DNA of 64,000 nucleotides. Source: Qipengyuania mesophila (GTDB lineage: Bacteria; Pseudomonadota; Alphaproteobacteria; Sphingomonadales; Sphingomonadaceae). A model generated the notes under the pieces. The model ran no database searches, had not been told where the DNA came from, and saw only the letters and a list, made by a program, of their open reading frames with translations. This document shows positions 17,298 through 25,562 of the stretch, piece by piece. Numbering within the stretch: the first letter of the stretch is position 1; each line of letters opens with the position of its first letter. The position numbers were made by a program, and so were the translations under genes. Where the stretch lies: NCBI RefSeq assembly GCF_019711655.1, contig NZ_JAIGNU010000001.1, positions 777,501 through 841,500 on the forward strand, read 5' to 3'.

Positions 17298-17918
17298 ATG
17301 TTCACCGGGATCGTCACCGCCATAGGCACCATCACGAGCATCGAGGACAACGGCGACCTGCGCGTCGTCATCGCCTGCCCCTGGGATCCGGCGGGCATCG
17401 ATATCGGCGCGTCGATCGCCTGTTCGGGCGTCTGCCTGACGGTGGTCGGAAAGGGTGGCACGGAAGGCGACGCCTGGTTCGCGGTCGACGTGTCGGGAGA
17501 GACGACCAGCCGCACGGCGCAAGACCAGTGGCGTGCGGATCGCCGGCTCAATCTCGAGCCGGCGCTGCGGCTGGGCGACGAACTGGGCGGGCACCTCGTG
17601 ACCGGCCATGTCGACGCGGTCGGCCGCGTGGCGCTGGCGGAGGACATCGGCGGCTCGACCCGCCTCGAGATTCTCGCGGGTGAGGACATCGCCCCCTATG
17701 TAGCCGAAAAGGGCTCGATCACCGTCGATGGCGTTTCGCTGACGGTCAACGAGGTCGAGGACGAGGACAACGGCGACGTCCGCTTTGCGCTCAACATCAT
17801 TCCGCACACCGCTGAAGTCACCACGCTGGGCGATTTGTCCGAAGGCGATGCGGTCAATCTCGAGATCGACGTGCTGGCACGTTATTTGCGCAGAATGGAA
17901 AGCCTGCGCGCTCAATAA
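17298..17918 (+). CDS. ribE: Riboflavin synthase, alpha subunit type
   Basis: A 206-residue enzyme that converts two 6,7-dimethyl-8-ribityllumazine molecules into riboflavin and a pyrimidine. It opens with MFTGIVTAIG, the invariant start. It contains two similar barrel domains: the first has SIACSGVCLTVV and ends in LGGHLVTGHVDAVG; the second has GSITVDGVSLTVNEV and NIIPHTAEVTTLG. The protein works as a trimer in the cytosol. It is the last gene of the SCO-to-ribE run, 12 bases after ribD. About 100 bases without a clear hairpin separate it from the next plus-strand gene. Confidence 0.96.
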   Translation: MFTGIVTAIGTITSIEDNGDLRVVIACPWDPAGIDIGASIACSGVCLTVVGKGGTEGDAWFAVDVSGETTSRTAQDQWRADRRLNLEPALRLGDELGGHLVTGHVDAVGRVALAEDIGGSTRLEILAGEDIAPYVAEKGSITVDGVSLTVNEVEDEDNGDVRFALNIIPHTAEVTTLGDLSEGDAVNLEIDVLARYLRRMESLRAQ

Positions 17919-18016
17919 AGCTGGTTACGTTCGTCTAGCTGACGTCGATATTGCCTTCCAAGGCGTTTGCACGATAGTAATGCCCCGTGGGGACGCATGA
18001 CGACGGGGGGAAGATT

Positions 18017-18922
18017 ATGCGAAACAAGCTATTGGCTTTGTTCGGCGTGACGTGTCTGGCCTTCCCGCTCCATGCACAGGAAGTGTCCGAATTCGATGCG
18101 CTGGTCGAAGTAATGCGCGATCCAATAGTCGAGCAATTCGGCGCAATTGCCTTCAAGACCGAACCTGCCAGCATCTACGACAAGCCCTATCTGGCCGACG
18201 ATACCGCGTGGGAACGCACTGCCCGCACAGACTGGTATGCGGCGCAATTGCCCGAGAATTTCTCGTTCTCGGAGAATGTCTCGGTGCTCTATCTCGAACG
18301 TTGCGAGCCCAAGGTCCCGTGGGACGACGTCTTTCGGGATGCGGAGCGCGATGACGATTTCTATCGTGCGGCCGACCGCGTCATCATCCTCGCAAGCCTG
18401 GCAGCAAACGGGATCGGCGGGGTGGATCTCTCGCCTCTCGAGGCAAGGGCGGGTTGGGGTCGCACCGAGCCGCTGGCCGGGATCCGCACGGTGAATGCGG
18501 AACTTCAGCGGATGTTCGAAAAGGGCGAAATTGAGAAGCGGACGGCGATTTTCGAACCGTTCTGCCCGCAATCCCAAAGGGGCAGCTACGAACAGTGGGT
18601 CGAAAATGGACGGAAGGGGCCACCGCCACCTCCTCCCCCGCCTCCCCCTCCCCCACCGCCGCCGCCTATGCCCGACCCGATCGATTTCATCCTTCCCGCC
18701 GGGGCGAAGGTGTGGGTGACAAGCGAACTCAAGTCGCGGATCTGCAAGGTAAGGACCGGCTCCTATTACACCCCTTCCTGCGCCTGGACCGAGATGCTCG
18801 GCTCGTCGCTGTTCCTGCGCGGCCGGTACTACCGCTTCCGTATTTCCCAACCGGGCGGCGCAGTCCGCACGGGCCAGTTGGACCTCAACATCCAGCCCGA
18901 TCCGATCGATCTGACTCAATAG
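18017..18922 (+). CDS. Secreted protein with a 16-proline tract, unknown function
   Basis: A 301-residue exported protein. Residues 1-20 are a signal peptide (MRNKLLALFGVTCLAFPLHA). An N-terminal domain of about 180 residues has a few cysteines (ERCEPKVPW, FEPFCPQSQ). It is joined by 16 consecutive prolines (residues 202-217) to an 84-residue C-terminal domain, rich in beta-type residues, with two cysteines (SRICKVRTGSYYTPSCAW). Neither domain is recognised. The proline tract would stall ribosomes without EF-P and would act as a rigid rod between the domains. The start at 18017 has GGGGGGAAG upstream. A membrane-protein gene follows after 10 bases and is probably co-expressed. Confidence 0.7.
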   Translation: MRNKLLALFGVTCLAFPLHAQEVSEFDALVEVMRDPIVEQFGAIAFKTEPASIYDKPYLADDTAWERTARTDWYAAQLPENFSFSENVSVLYLERCEPKVPWDDVFRDAERDDDFYRAADRVIILASLAANGIGGVDLSPLEARAGWGRTEPLAGIRTVNAELQRMFEKGEIEKRTAIFEPFCPQSQRGSYEQWVENGRKGPPPPPPPPPPPPPPPPMPDPIDFILPAGAKVWVTSELKSRICKVRTGSYYTPSCAWTEMLGSSLFLRGRYYRFRISQPGGAVRTGQLDLNIQPDPIDLTQ

Positions 18923-18932
18923 GAAACCCTCG

Positions 18933-19547
18933 ATGTCGATGCTGGACGATTTCAAGAAGACCGTAGAGGATTTCGGCTGGATCGGCGGGCTGGTAATCTC
19001 GGGATCGGTCTTTGCTCCGCTTATCGCAGCCGGCTCGGGCCTGGCTCCGCCGTGGCCCGAAAACCTCGAATTCGTGGGAATGGTCGCGATCCTCGTCTCG
19101 CTGATCCTGGTCTTTCAATTCCTCCCCCGCAGGAAAGGGCGGTATCGCCTGTTCCTGGCGCTGTCGGCAATCGGACTCGTCCTCTCTATGGCCACGCAGT
19201 TCGTTTTGCATTTGCGTTTCGTAAAGGCGCTTCCCGGGACCGATACCGAAGCCATTCTCGGTTGCGGCTGGACCGGCGAACTGCAGGCAGTCGCGCGCGC
19301 CGATCCTATGATCGATGCGTCAGCGCAATGCCCCGGCGAATATCACAAGCTGCTCGAGATGGCCGAGAATGATCCGCTACAGGTCTGGACCTCCTCCAGC
19401 ATCGACAACATCGCGCTCCTGCTCTCGGCGAGCTGGGTGCTGATGTTTGCGCTGTTCACCGTGGTACTCGCCGCCTTCGTGATCTTCAATTCGCGGCAGA
19501 AATCGCAGCGAGCCGCCCGGGAGGTCGCTGTTCAAGCGGCCGAATAG
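18933..19547 (+). CDS. Four-helix membrane protein of unknown function
   Basis: A 204-residue inner-membrane protein with four predicted helices: about residues 18-38, 47-64, 71-92 and 158-187 (IALLLSASWVLMFALFTVVLAAFVIF). Between the third and fourth helices is a loop of about 60 residues with two cysteines (LGCGWTG, SAQCPGEYHK), probably on the periplasmic side. The tail is short and positively charged. I do not recognise a family. It is 10 bases downstream of the poly-proline secreted protein, and the two may form one small system. Its stop is 12 bases from the convergent GNAT gene. Confidence 0.65.
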   Translation: MSMLDDFKKTVEDFGWIGGLVISGSVFAPLIAAGSGLAPPWPENLEFVGMVAILVSLILVFQFLPRRKGRYRLFLALSAIGLVLSMATQFVLHLRFVKALPGTDTEAILGCGWTGELQAVARADPMIDASAQCPGEYHKLLEMAENDPLQVWTSSSIDNIALLLSASWVLMFALFTVVLAAFVIFNSRQKSQRAAREVAVQAAE

Positions 19548-19559
19548 CGCCTCAGGCAA

Positions 19560-20099
19560 TCAGCTCAGCGGGCCGCTGGCGAAGCTTTCGCGGGTGATCT
19601 CGTACACCAGGTGGACGACGCGCTTGCCCTGGTATTTCTCCAGCTCGTATCGATCGGTCCGCACCGCCCCGATGGCCTCCAGCGCATTGCGCGAGCGGTA
19701 GTTGGTGTCGCCGACGCGGAATTCGACCAAAGCGACATGGGCGAAGGCATGCGCCAGCATCGCGCGTTTCATCTCGTGGTTCACGCCCTTGCCCCAGTGG
19801 CGCGGAGCGAGGAAGGTCCAGCCGATCTCGACCACGCCGCCTTCCTCGGGGTCGTATTTGTCGTAGCGGGTGGAGCCGAGGATGGCACCGGTGGTCTTGT
19901 CGGTCACCGCCAGCGCGCCGCCGCTCGCCAGCCCATCATCGAAGAAGGCGTCGAACACGTCGCGCCGCCAGCGGTCGTGGATCGGGTGCTGCTCCCACAC
20001 GGCGGGATCGCCCGCCACAGCATAGAGCGGTTCGCGGTCGGCTTCGGCGAGCGGGCGAAGGACCAGCCGCTCGGTCTCGAGGGTCGGCTGGCGATCCAT
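19560..20099 (-). CDS. GNAT family N-acetyltransferase (RimJ/RimL-like)
   Basis: A 179-residue acetyltransferase. It begins LETERLVLRPLAEADREPLYAVAGD, the classic RimJ/RimL start, and carries the acetyl-CoA binding motif A as WTFLAPRHWGKGVNHEMKRAML (Q/R-x-x-G-x-G type, here HWGKGV) and motif B as VEFRVGDTNYRSRNALEAIGA. These enzymes acetylate N-termini of ribosomal proteins, amino acids, or sometimes antibiotics; the substrate cannot be called. Its gene starts 6 bases after the end of the aminotransferase gene on the same strand, so it is probably the second gene of that transcript. Confidence 0.87.
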   Translation of the reverse strand: MDRQPTLETERLVLRPLAEADREPLYAVAGDPAVWEQHPIHDRWRRDVFDAFFDDGLASGGALAVTDKTTGAILGSTRYDKYDPEEGGVVEIGWTFLAPRHWGKGVNHEMKRAMLAHAFAHVALVEFRVGDTNYRSRNALEAIGAVRTDRYELEKYQGKRVVHLVYEITRESFASGPLS

Positions 20100-20105
20100 C
20101 CTTGC

Positions 20106-21287
20106 CTAGCCCTCGATCACATCCGCCAGTGCGGCGATGAACTTGTCGGTATTGCCTGCGTGCAGGCCCGCCACGTTGATCCGACCCGATCCGGCCATGT
20201 AGATCGCGTGATCCTCGCGCAGGCTGGCGATCTGGTCCTTGGTCAGCGGGAGCATGGCGAAGAGGCCGTTCTGTTCACCCAGAGCGGCAAGGTTGAGTCC
20301 CGGCGCCTCGTTGTCAGCAGCGGCCAGACGAGCACGCACGCGGCGCATGCGCGCGCGCATCTCGTCGAGTTCGTCGAGCCACTGCTTGGTCAGGTCCCCG
20401 TCGCGCAGCACGGTGCGCACCGCCGCGCCGCCGTGATCGGGCGGCATCGACCAGTTGGCTCGCGCCAGCGCATTGGCGTTGGAAGTGATCGCGGGAAGGT
20501 CCGATGGCTGCTTGGCGATCATGTAGAAGGCGCCCACGCGGTCGCGGTAGAGACCGAAATTCTTGTCGCAGCTATAGGCCACCAGCGCCTCGGGCACCTT
20601 GGCGAGGACCTTGCGCACGCCGGCGACGTCTTCTTCCAGACCGCGGCCGAGACCGTGATAGGCGACATCGAGGATCGGGAGGATGCCCTTGGCGGCAAAG
20701 GCTTCGGCGATCTGCTCCCACTGCTCGTCGGTGTAATCGACGCCGGTCGGGTTGTGGCAGCAGCCGTGCAACAACACCGCGTCGGTCGGTTCGGCCGCCT
20801 CGATGGTCTCGATCAGCGCGTCGATGTCGGCCGTGCCGTCGGCCTTGGCGTGATGGAAGGTGCAGGTCACGACACCGACGTCCTGCAGGATCTGCGCGTG
20901 GTTGGGCCAGCTCGGCACACCGAGGTGGACACGCTTGACCCCGGCTGCCTTGGCGAGCGCCACCGCGAGGCGCACCGCGCCCGTGCCGCCGGGGGTCTGC
21001 ATGCCCTCGAGCCTGCCGCCCATCGACGCGTCCTTGCCGAAGATATAGGGCTTGAGCGCATCGACGAAGCCGGTGTCGCCCTCGGGCCCGAGATAGCTCT
21101 TCGAATCCTGCGTATCGACCAGCCGCTGTTCCGCCGCCTTGATCGAGCGGAACACCGGCGTTGCGCCGTCATTGGTACGATAGACGCCCACGCCGAGGTC
21201 GATCTTGTCCTCGCGCGGATCCTCCGCGTGCATCTTGATGAGCGCGAGCAGCGCGTCGGGGGCCTGGGCTTCGAGTTGGTCAAGCAT
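20106..21287 (-). CDS. Aromatic/aspartate aminotransferase, PLP-dependent (class I)
   Basis: A 393-residue fold-type I enzyme. Its key sites are the HNPTG loop (Asn179), the ring-binding aspartate in ILDVAYHG (Asp207), the PLP Schiff-base lysine in YSCDKNFGLYRDR (Lys242) and the carboxylate-binding arginine near the C-terminus (GSGRINVAGL). The opening KIDLGVGVYRTNDGATPV and SYLGPEGDTGF are typical of the TyrB/AspC branch. It should transfer amino groups between aspartate or aromatic amino acids and 2-oxoglutarate. Sequence alone does not separate the two preferences. An imperfect GC-rich hairpin (21314-21343) lies just upstream of the ATG. Confidence 0.92.
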   Translation of the reverse strand: MLDQLEAQAPDALLALIKMHAEDPREDKIDLGVGVYRTNDGATPVFRSIKAAEQRLVDTQDSKSYLGPEGDTGFVDALKPYIFGKDASMGGRLEGMQTPGGTGAVRLAVALAKAAGVKRVHLGVPSWPNHAQILQDVGVVTCTFHHAKADGTADIDALIETIEAAEPTDAVLLHGCCHNPTGVDYTDEQWEQIAEAFAAKGILPILDVAYHGLGRGLEEDVAGVRKVLAKVPEALVAYSCDKNFGLYRDRVGAFYMIAKQPSDLPAITSNANALARANWSMPPDHGGAAVRTVLRDGDLTKQWLDELDEMRARMRRVRARLAAADNEAPGLNLAALGEQNGLFAMLPLTKDQIASLREDHAIYMAGSGRINVAGLHAGNTDKFIAALADVIEG

Positions 21288-21313
21288 GGGGGCCTCATCG
21301 CCGGATATGGAAA

Positions 21314-21343
21314 GGGCCGCAACAGGAAATCCTGCCGCGGCCC
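21314..21343 (-). terminator. Hairpin between the DUF1134 and aminotransferase genes
   Basis: Outer arms GGGCCGC and GCGGCCC with inner arms CAGGA and TCCTG form a long stem with a small internal bulge. On the minus strand it is followed by TTTCC, so it could end the DUF1134 transcript. It also sits 27 bases before the aminotransferase start, where it could instead be part of the leader. Confidence 0.45.
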
Positions 21344-21398
21344 CGGAGCCATCCGGATTTATGGTTGGGCGACCCGAAGGGCTCCTTTTTCCCGGCCG

Positions 21399-22193
21399 TC
21401 AGAACGGCAGCCAACGGTGCTTTTTCGAGAACTTCATATAGCCCGCGTTGATGCCGAGCCGCAGCCCGGCGCCCATACGGATCGGGATGAGCACGACGTC
21501 GCCCTTGCGCAGATAGCTCGCCGTGAGGCCGCCGATGACATAGGCCTGCCCTTCGCCCGCCGGATAGCGCTCGTAGAGCTCCTCGCTGTCGTAGAGATTG
21601 TAGACCAGCACGAAGGTGCTACCGGCATTGGCACCGGCGTCGAAGCCGATCGAGGGACCGGTCCAGTAAACCGGCAGCTCGCCCTCGACCTTGTGGTAGA
21701 GCGTGCCCGAACCGTAGCGCGCGCCGACGATGAAGGCGCCGCTCGCCTCGCGCCCGACGATATAGGCATCGGGCTCGCCCTGATCCTTGAGCAGCTTGCG
21801 GATCATCTTGGCGACACCTTCGGCACCCTTGCCGAAGACGCCTTCGGCCGCACCGATCAGATCGTCCTCACGGTAAGTTGTCGAAGGATCGTCGACCGCA
21901 GCGCCGGCGAGCGCGTCGCTCGCGGCCTCCTCGGCGGCCTGTTCGGACCATTGCTGCTGCTCGGTCGCGCCGTCGGTCTCGGGCGGCGTGGTAGCCTCAA
22001 CCTCGGGAGCGTAGGTGGAGGTGTCGCCCGGCTCGGCATAGACGGGCTGGTCGCCCGGCTGTTCGACGAGGTCGCCGTCGATCGCGGCGTCCGGGTCGAT
22101 CGTCTCGACCTGGGCGGCGAGCGGAGTCGCGGCCATGCCGAAAGCGGCGAGCGCCAGGCCGAGGCGTGGCAAGATATGTGTGAATTTGGTCAT
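21399..22193 (-). CDS. DUF1134 domain-containing exported protein
   Basis: A 264-residue protein. Residues 1-28 are a signal peptide (LGLALAAFGMAATPLAAQ). Residues 30-90 form a low-complexity Pro/Thr/Glu/Gln-rich linker. Residues about 95-260 form the DUF1134 domain (YIVGREASGAFIVGARYGSGTLYHKVEG, then WTGPSIGFDAGANAGSTFVLVYNLYD and GVGLTASYLRKGDVVLIPIRMGAGLRLG-like strings). The domain is common in alphaproteobacteria and resembles Ysc84-type lipid-binding folds; no role is established. The start at 22193 was chosen because the signal begins there and the upstream in-frame extension covers the tRNA gene. It is divergent from tRNA-Ser. Confidence 0.85.
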   Translation of the reverse strand: MTKFTHILPRLGLALAAFGMAATPLAAQVETIDPDAAIDGDLVEQPGDQPVYAEPGDTSTYAPEVEATTPPETDGATEQQQWSEQAAEEAASDALAGAAVDDPSTTYREDDLIGAAEGVFGKGAEGVAKMIRKLLKDQGEPDAYIVGREASGAFIVGARYGSGTLYHKVEGELPVYWTGPSIGFDAGANAGSTFVLVYNLYDSEELYERYPAGEGQAYVIGGLTASYLRKGDVVLIPIRMGAGLRLGINAGYMKFSKKHRWLPF

Positions 22194-22424
22194 CGATCCC
22201 TCCGTGTCGGCGGCATAGGCGCAGACAGCTGCGCGGTGAGAAGAATCCCCTTTGAGCGGTGCGGCAATGAAACGGCGATGAACCGAATCCAAAATGCGGC
22301 GAAGCGAGTCGCAGCGGGGGTCGAGAGGTTGGTGCGCGATAAGCGCAAAACTCCCCTTGATGGTATGCGGGGCCGTGGCTATAGCGCGCCCCTCGCATCC
22401 GGCCCGCCCGGCGCTGCGACATGC

Positions 22425-22516
22425 GGAGACGTGGGTGAGTGGCTGAAACCAGCTCCCTGCTAAGGAGCCATACCTGGTAACGGGTATCGAGGGTTCGAAT
22501 CCCTCCGTCTCCGCCA
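22425..22516 (+). tRNA. tRNA-Ser (anticodon GCU)
   Basis: A 92-base tRNA with CCA encoded. The acceptor arms GGAGACG and CGTCTCC pair exactly. The anticodon stem is CTCC/GGAG around the loop CTGCTAA, giving anticodon GCT at 22459-22461, which reads AGC and AGU serine codons. A long variable arm (CATACCTGGTAACGGGTATCG), typical of serine tRNAs, is followed by the T arm AGGGTTCGAATCCCT and discriminator G. Confidence 0.97.
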
Positions 22517-23105
22517 CCGGCCTTCAGTCGGATCAAGCGACCCTTCCGATAGATTTCGCCGTTAAGTCATTCCCCACACGGAATTGACCAAGCCGCCCCA
22601 CAACGGCGAAGCGGCTATCGCTGATGGACGTTACTGCCGCCTTCGGGTCACCGGCAGGTGATCCTGCCGCCGACCAATCAGCCTCTGCCCCCCTGACAAC
22701 GTGATTTGAGCTCGGCCGGACGGTCTTCGACCTCACGGACTAGCTGGGCCTCAGCCGAGTAAGAACCAACTACCAACGAACCCAATTCAACAACTCGTTT
22801 CGCTTGCAATCCAAACCCATAGGGTCGCCGTCCCGACGAAGGAAACGAGGGGACCCATGCGCGACCATGAGCTCCGCAAGGTAGCTTTCTCGGAAATGCA
22901 TCTGCGGAGATGGCCTGCAGTCGAAGTTCCCGGCACAATCGTGCGGACGAACTCGCGTCGATCGAGGCGAGGTCGGACCTCCAAGATAGCGCCTTCGGGA
23001 CCGCTAGCTCGCATCGCTTGCGCGTGGGCCCTGATCGTTCCCGAGGCCCAAGACCGCGCCAATTACAACCTTGGCGCCAGACCGCACCAGCCTACGCCGT
23101 ATCGA
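22517..23105. other. 589-base stretch without a supported gene, downstream of tRNA-Ser
   Basis: No reading frame here is longer than about 90 codons, none has a good ribosome site, and none shows a recognisable family. Short open frames on both strands end abruptly and look like debris. The first 300 bases are visibly poorer in GC than the flanks. tRNA 3' ends are common sites of integration, so this may be what is left of a lost element; no repeat of the tRNA end was found by eye. Confidence 0.5.
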
Positions 23106-23444
23106 TCAGCCCAGTCGTGCGAATGTGGCGACGCCGGCCGAAGGGCGACGCGGCGGGCGCGCTCGCTCGACGGTCACACCGGCGATGCCCCCCAGCATCG
23201 AAGACATGGCGGCGAGTTTCGCGGCATCGAGGCGGTAGAAAACGAGCTTGGCCTGCTTGCGCGTGGCGACGAGCCCGGCATTGCGCAGCACCGCCAGCTG
23301 CTGCGACAGCGTCGGCTGCCCGATCTGTGCCGCATCGTCGATTTCACCGACATTTCGCTCACCCCCGGCAAGCGTTTGCAGAATGCGCAAGCGGACCGGG
23401 TGAGCGACCGCCTTGAGGGCATCGACCAGATCTTCCTCGGTCAC
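23106..23444 (-). CDS. ArsR family regulator, BigR/SqrR-like but without cysteines
   Basis: A 112-residue winged-helix repressor. The core is LVDALKAVAHPVRLRILQTLAGGERNVGEI, then the recognition helix in QPTLSQQLAVLRNAGLVATRKQAKLVFYRLD. Neighbours (persulfide dioxygenase, YeeE pair, SQR, TauE) match the regulon of BigR/SqrR, which sense persulfides through two cysteines. This protein has no cysteine at all, so it cannot sense that way unless a partner does it. It starts with GTG at 23444, overlapping the peroxiredoxin stop (GTGA). A longer frame upstream is inside the peroxiredoxin gene. It probably controls the divergent promoter at 24129-24167. Confidence 0.82.
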   Translation of the reverse strand: MTEEDLVDALKAVAHPVRLRILQTLAGGERNVGEIDDAAQIGQPTLSQQLAVLRNAGLVATRKQAKLVFYRLDAAKLAAMSSMLGGIAGVTVERARPPRRPSAGVATFARLG

Positions 23445-24112
23445 CGACCTGCACCCTCGCCGCTTTGCTGCAGGAACCAGTCGGCCTGACCCTCCGCTGC
23501 GAAGACATCGTCCAGGCTGGCGCTGGGTTGGCGCAGCAAGCTTTCGCCCGGCTGCCAATTCGCCGGTGCCAGCCCTCTCCCGTCATCGACGGCCTGAAGC
23601 GCGTCGAGCGTGCGGATCATCTCGGGCGTCGAGCGACCGACATTGGCCGGGTAGCAGCTCATCGCGCGGATCGCGCCTTGCGGATCGATGAAGAAGATCG
23701 TCCGCACCGTCGCGCTGTCATTATCCTGCGGAGCGACCATGCCATAGGCCTGAGCGATCACCAGCGTCGGATCCTCGATTATCGGGAAGCGGACTTCGAC
23801 CCCGAAGCGATCGCGGATCATCCTGAGCCAGGCGAAGTGCGAAAACAGGCTGTCGACCGACAGCGCCATCAGCGCACAATCGCGCCGCTCGAACTCCTCC
23901 GCGGCCCGGGCAAGAGCGACGAATTCGGTCGTGCAGACGGGCGTGAAATCGGCCGGATGCGAGAAGAGCACCAGCCAGCGCCCCCGGAAGTCGGACAGGC
24001 GGATATCGCCGGTCGTGCTGCGCGCCGAGAAATCGGGCGCCTGATCCCCGATACGGAGGCCGGCGCAGGGCGCGTCGCGTTCAGTGCTATCGCGAAGGGC
24101 GTGGTTCGTCAT
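23441..24112 (-). CDS. Peroxiredoxin, 1-Cys (Prx6) type
   Basis: A 223-residue thiol peroxidase. The active site is HPADFTPVCTTEF, with the Pro-x3-Thr-x2-Cys pattern holding the peroxidatic cysteine. The C-terminal half (FFIDPQGAIRAMSCYPANVGRSTPEMIRTLDALQ) and the closing WQPGE are Prx6/AhpC-type features. It reduces peroxides and perhaps persulfides. Its position, divergent from the persulfide-dioxygenase operon and coupled to the ArsR regulator, links it to reactive sulfur or oxygen defence. The start at 24112 (MTNHAL) was preferred; upstream in-frame methionines lie in the AT-rich promoter region. Confidence 0.9.
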   Translation of the reverse strand: MTNHALRDSTERDAPCAGLRIGDQAPDFSARSTTGDIRLSDFRGRWLVLFSHPADFTPVCTTEFVALARAAEEFERRDCALMALSVDSLFSHFAWLRMIRDRFGVEVRFPIIEDPTLVIAQAYGMVAPQDNDSATVRTIFFIDPQGAIRAMSCYPANVGRSTPEMIRTLDALQAVDDGRGLAPANWQPGESLLRQPSASLDDVFAAEGQADWFLQQSGEGAGR

Positions 24113-24128
24113 TCGGAATACATACCAC

Positions 24129-24156
24129 TTGACTTCGACAATGCAATACATATACA
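24129..24156 (+). promoter_or_regulatory. Sigma-70-type promoter of the sulfide operon
   Basis: TTGACT at 24129-24134, a 16-base spacer and TATACA at 24151-24156 form a near-consensus -35/-10 pair. Transcription would start near 24163, about 24 bases before the ATG at 24187. The -10 lies inside the inverted repeat at 24147-24167. Confidence 0.6.
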
Positions 24157-24167
24157 CACTTTATGTA
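24147..24167. promoter_or_regulatory. Inverted repeat, candidate ArsR operator
   Basis: TACATA-N9-TATGTA, a 21-base dyad in an AT-rich island, overlaps the -10 of the sulfide operon promoter. The left half, as AATACATA (24145-24152), recurs as a direct repeat at 24117-24124, just before the peroxiredoxin start. ArsR proteins bind such dyads and block polymerase, so one repressor could control both directions. Binding is inferred. Confidence 0.5.
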
Positions 24168-24186
24168 ATTTAATGGAGCAAGTCTC

Positions 24187-25116
24187 ATGGCGAACGACAA
24201 CGCGGTTCAGCAGGCCGCCGAACAGATTGCCCGCGCCCGCGAAGACAAGACCCTACGCCCTTCGATCGCAGGGTTCTTCGACGAGGCAACCAACACCGTC
24301 TCCTACGTGGTCCACGATCCCAAGACGAACGAGGCGGCGATCATCGACTCGGTCCTCGACTACGAAGCCGCCTCCGGGCGGACCTCCTACGGGTCGGCCG
24401 ACCTTATCGTGGAATATGTCACTTCGAACAATTTGAAAGTGTCTTGGCTGATCGAGACCCATGCCCATGCCGACCATATCTCGGCAGCGCCTTATCTGCA
24501 GGAAAAGTTCGGCGGCAAGCTAGCCATCGGGCGCGAGATCGTGCGCGTGCAAGAGGTTTTCGGCAAGCTGTTCAACGCAGGCACCGATTTCGAGCGCGAC
24601 GGATCGCAGTTCGACAAGCTGTTCGAGGACGGCGAGACCTTCCGCCTTGGTGAGATCGAAGGCATCGCCCTCCATGTTCCGGGCCACACGCCGGCCGATA
24701 TGGCCTTCATCATCGGCGACGCCGCCTTTGTGGGCGACACCATCTTCATGCCCGACTTCGGCACCGCACGGGCCGATTTCCCGGGCGGCGATGCGCGCCA
24801 GCTGTTCCGCTCGATCCGCCGCCTGCTCTCGCTTCCCAAGGAGACGCGCCTGTTCCTGTGCCACGATTACAAGGCGCCGGGCCGCGACGAATATGCGTGG
24901 GAGACCACCGTCCGGCAGCAGCGCGAGGGCAATGTCCACGTCAAGGATGGTGTCACCGAGGACGAGTTCGTCGAGATGCGCACCGCACGCGACAAGACTC
25001 TGGCGATGCCCAATCTGATCATGCCCTCTGTCCAGGTGAACATCCGCGGTGGCCGCCTGCCAGCCCCCGAAGACAATGGGGTCAGCTACATCAAGATCCC
25101 GGTGAACGCCGTATGA
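24187..25116 (+). CDS. blh: Persulfide dioxygenase (MBL-fold, Blh/ETHE1-like)
   Basis: A 309-residue metallo-beta-lactamase-fold enzyme. The metal site is THAHADH at 91-97, followed by [24 protein letters not shown] with the next His and Asp ligands, and [21 protein letters not shown] with the last His. The iron-binding persulfide dioxygenase branch has this HDY...R.E pattern. It oxidises glutathione persulfide, made by SQR, to sulfite and glutathione in the cytoplasm. It is the first gene of a plus-strand operon in which the next four genes overlap or nearly overlap. The gene name follows Blh of bigR operons and is used here by similarity only. Confidence 0.88.
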   Translation: MANDNAVQQAAEQIARAREDKTLRPSIAGFFDEATNTVSYVVHDPKTNEAAIIDSVLDYEAASGRTSYGSADLIVEYVTSNNLKVSWLIETHAHADHISAAPYLQEKFGGKLAIGREIVRVQEVFGKLFNAGTDFERDGSQFDKLFEDGETFRLGEIEGIALHVPGHTPADMAFIIGDAAFVGDTIFMPDFGTARADFPGGDARQLFRSIRRLLSLPKETRLFLCHDYKAPGRDEYAWETTVRQQREGNVHVKDGVTEDEFVEMRTARDKTLAMPNLIMPSVQVNIRGGRLPAPEDNGVSYIKIPVNAV

Positions 25117-25562
25117 TGCTCCCAGGGTTTCCCGATGCCGCGCCGCTCGCGGGGGTGGCGGGTGGCGTGCTCATCGGCCTTGCCGCTGCCGTCATGCTGC
25201 TCGGGCTTGGCCGGATCGCGGGGGTCTCCGGGCTCGCCGCCAAAACCATCGGGCTCGGCGGTAGCGGCATCGCCCGCAGTGGCGCGTGGATGTTCGTGCT
25301 CGGCCTGCCGCTCGGCGCTCTGGTCGTGTCGCTGCTGGCGGGCGGGACCGAGCCGCGCTTCGCCGGTCCACTCACCCTCGCCGTGGCCGGCCTGCTGGTC
25401 GGTATCGGCACGCGGCTCGGCAGCGGCTGCACCAGCGGCCACGGCGTCTGCGGCGTCAGCCGACTCTCCCCCCGCTCGCTCGTCGCGACGCTCACCTTCA
25501 TGGCCGCGGGAATCGCGACGGTGGCCATCATGAATGCCATGGGCCTGGAGGTGCTGTCATGA
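25113..25562 (+). CDS. YeeE/YedE family membrane protein, first half-size unit
   Basis: A 149-residue inner-membrane protein with about four helices. It carries the sulfur-handling motif [20 protein letters not shown], the hallmark of YeeE/YedE (DUF395) transporters that move thiosulfate through a line of cysteines. It starts ATGATG, the first ATG overlapping the stop of the persulfide dioxygenase gene, and its own stop overlaps the next gene (ATGA). Full-length YeeE has about 350 residues; here the role is split between this and the next gene. It probably passes thiosulfate or another sulfane sulfur compound across the membrane as part of sulfide detoxification. Confidence 0.87.
   Translation: MMLPGFPDAAPLAGVAGGVLIGLAAAVMLLGLGRIAGVSGLAAKTIGLGGSGIARSGAWMFVLGLPLGALVVSLLAGGTEPRFAGPLTLAVAGLLVGIGTRLGSGCTSGHGVCGVSRLSPRSLVATLTFMAAGIATVAIMNAMGLEVLS

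Noticed and set aside
15834-17300. An FMN riboswitch controlling ribD and ribE
   Set aside because: ribD starts inside the previous gene and there is no leader long enough to hold one.
19611-22463. A 950-codon open frame on the plus strand
   Set aside because: It is antisense to the GNAT, aminotransferase and DUF1134 genes and even runs into the tRNA, so it is a GC artefact.
22533-23062. Short frames on both strands after tRNA-Ser as genes
   Set aside because: None has a ribosome site, a recognisable domain or a credible amino-acid composition, and they overlap each other on opposite strands.
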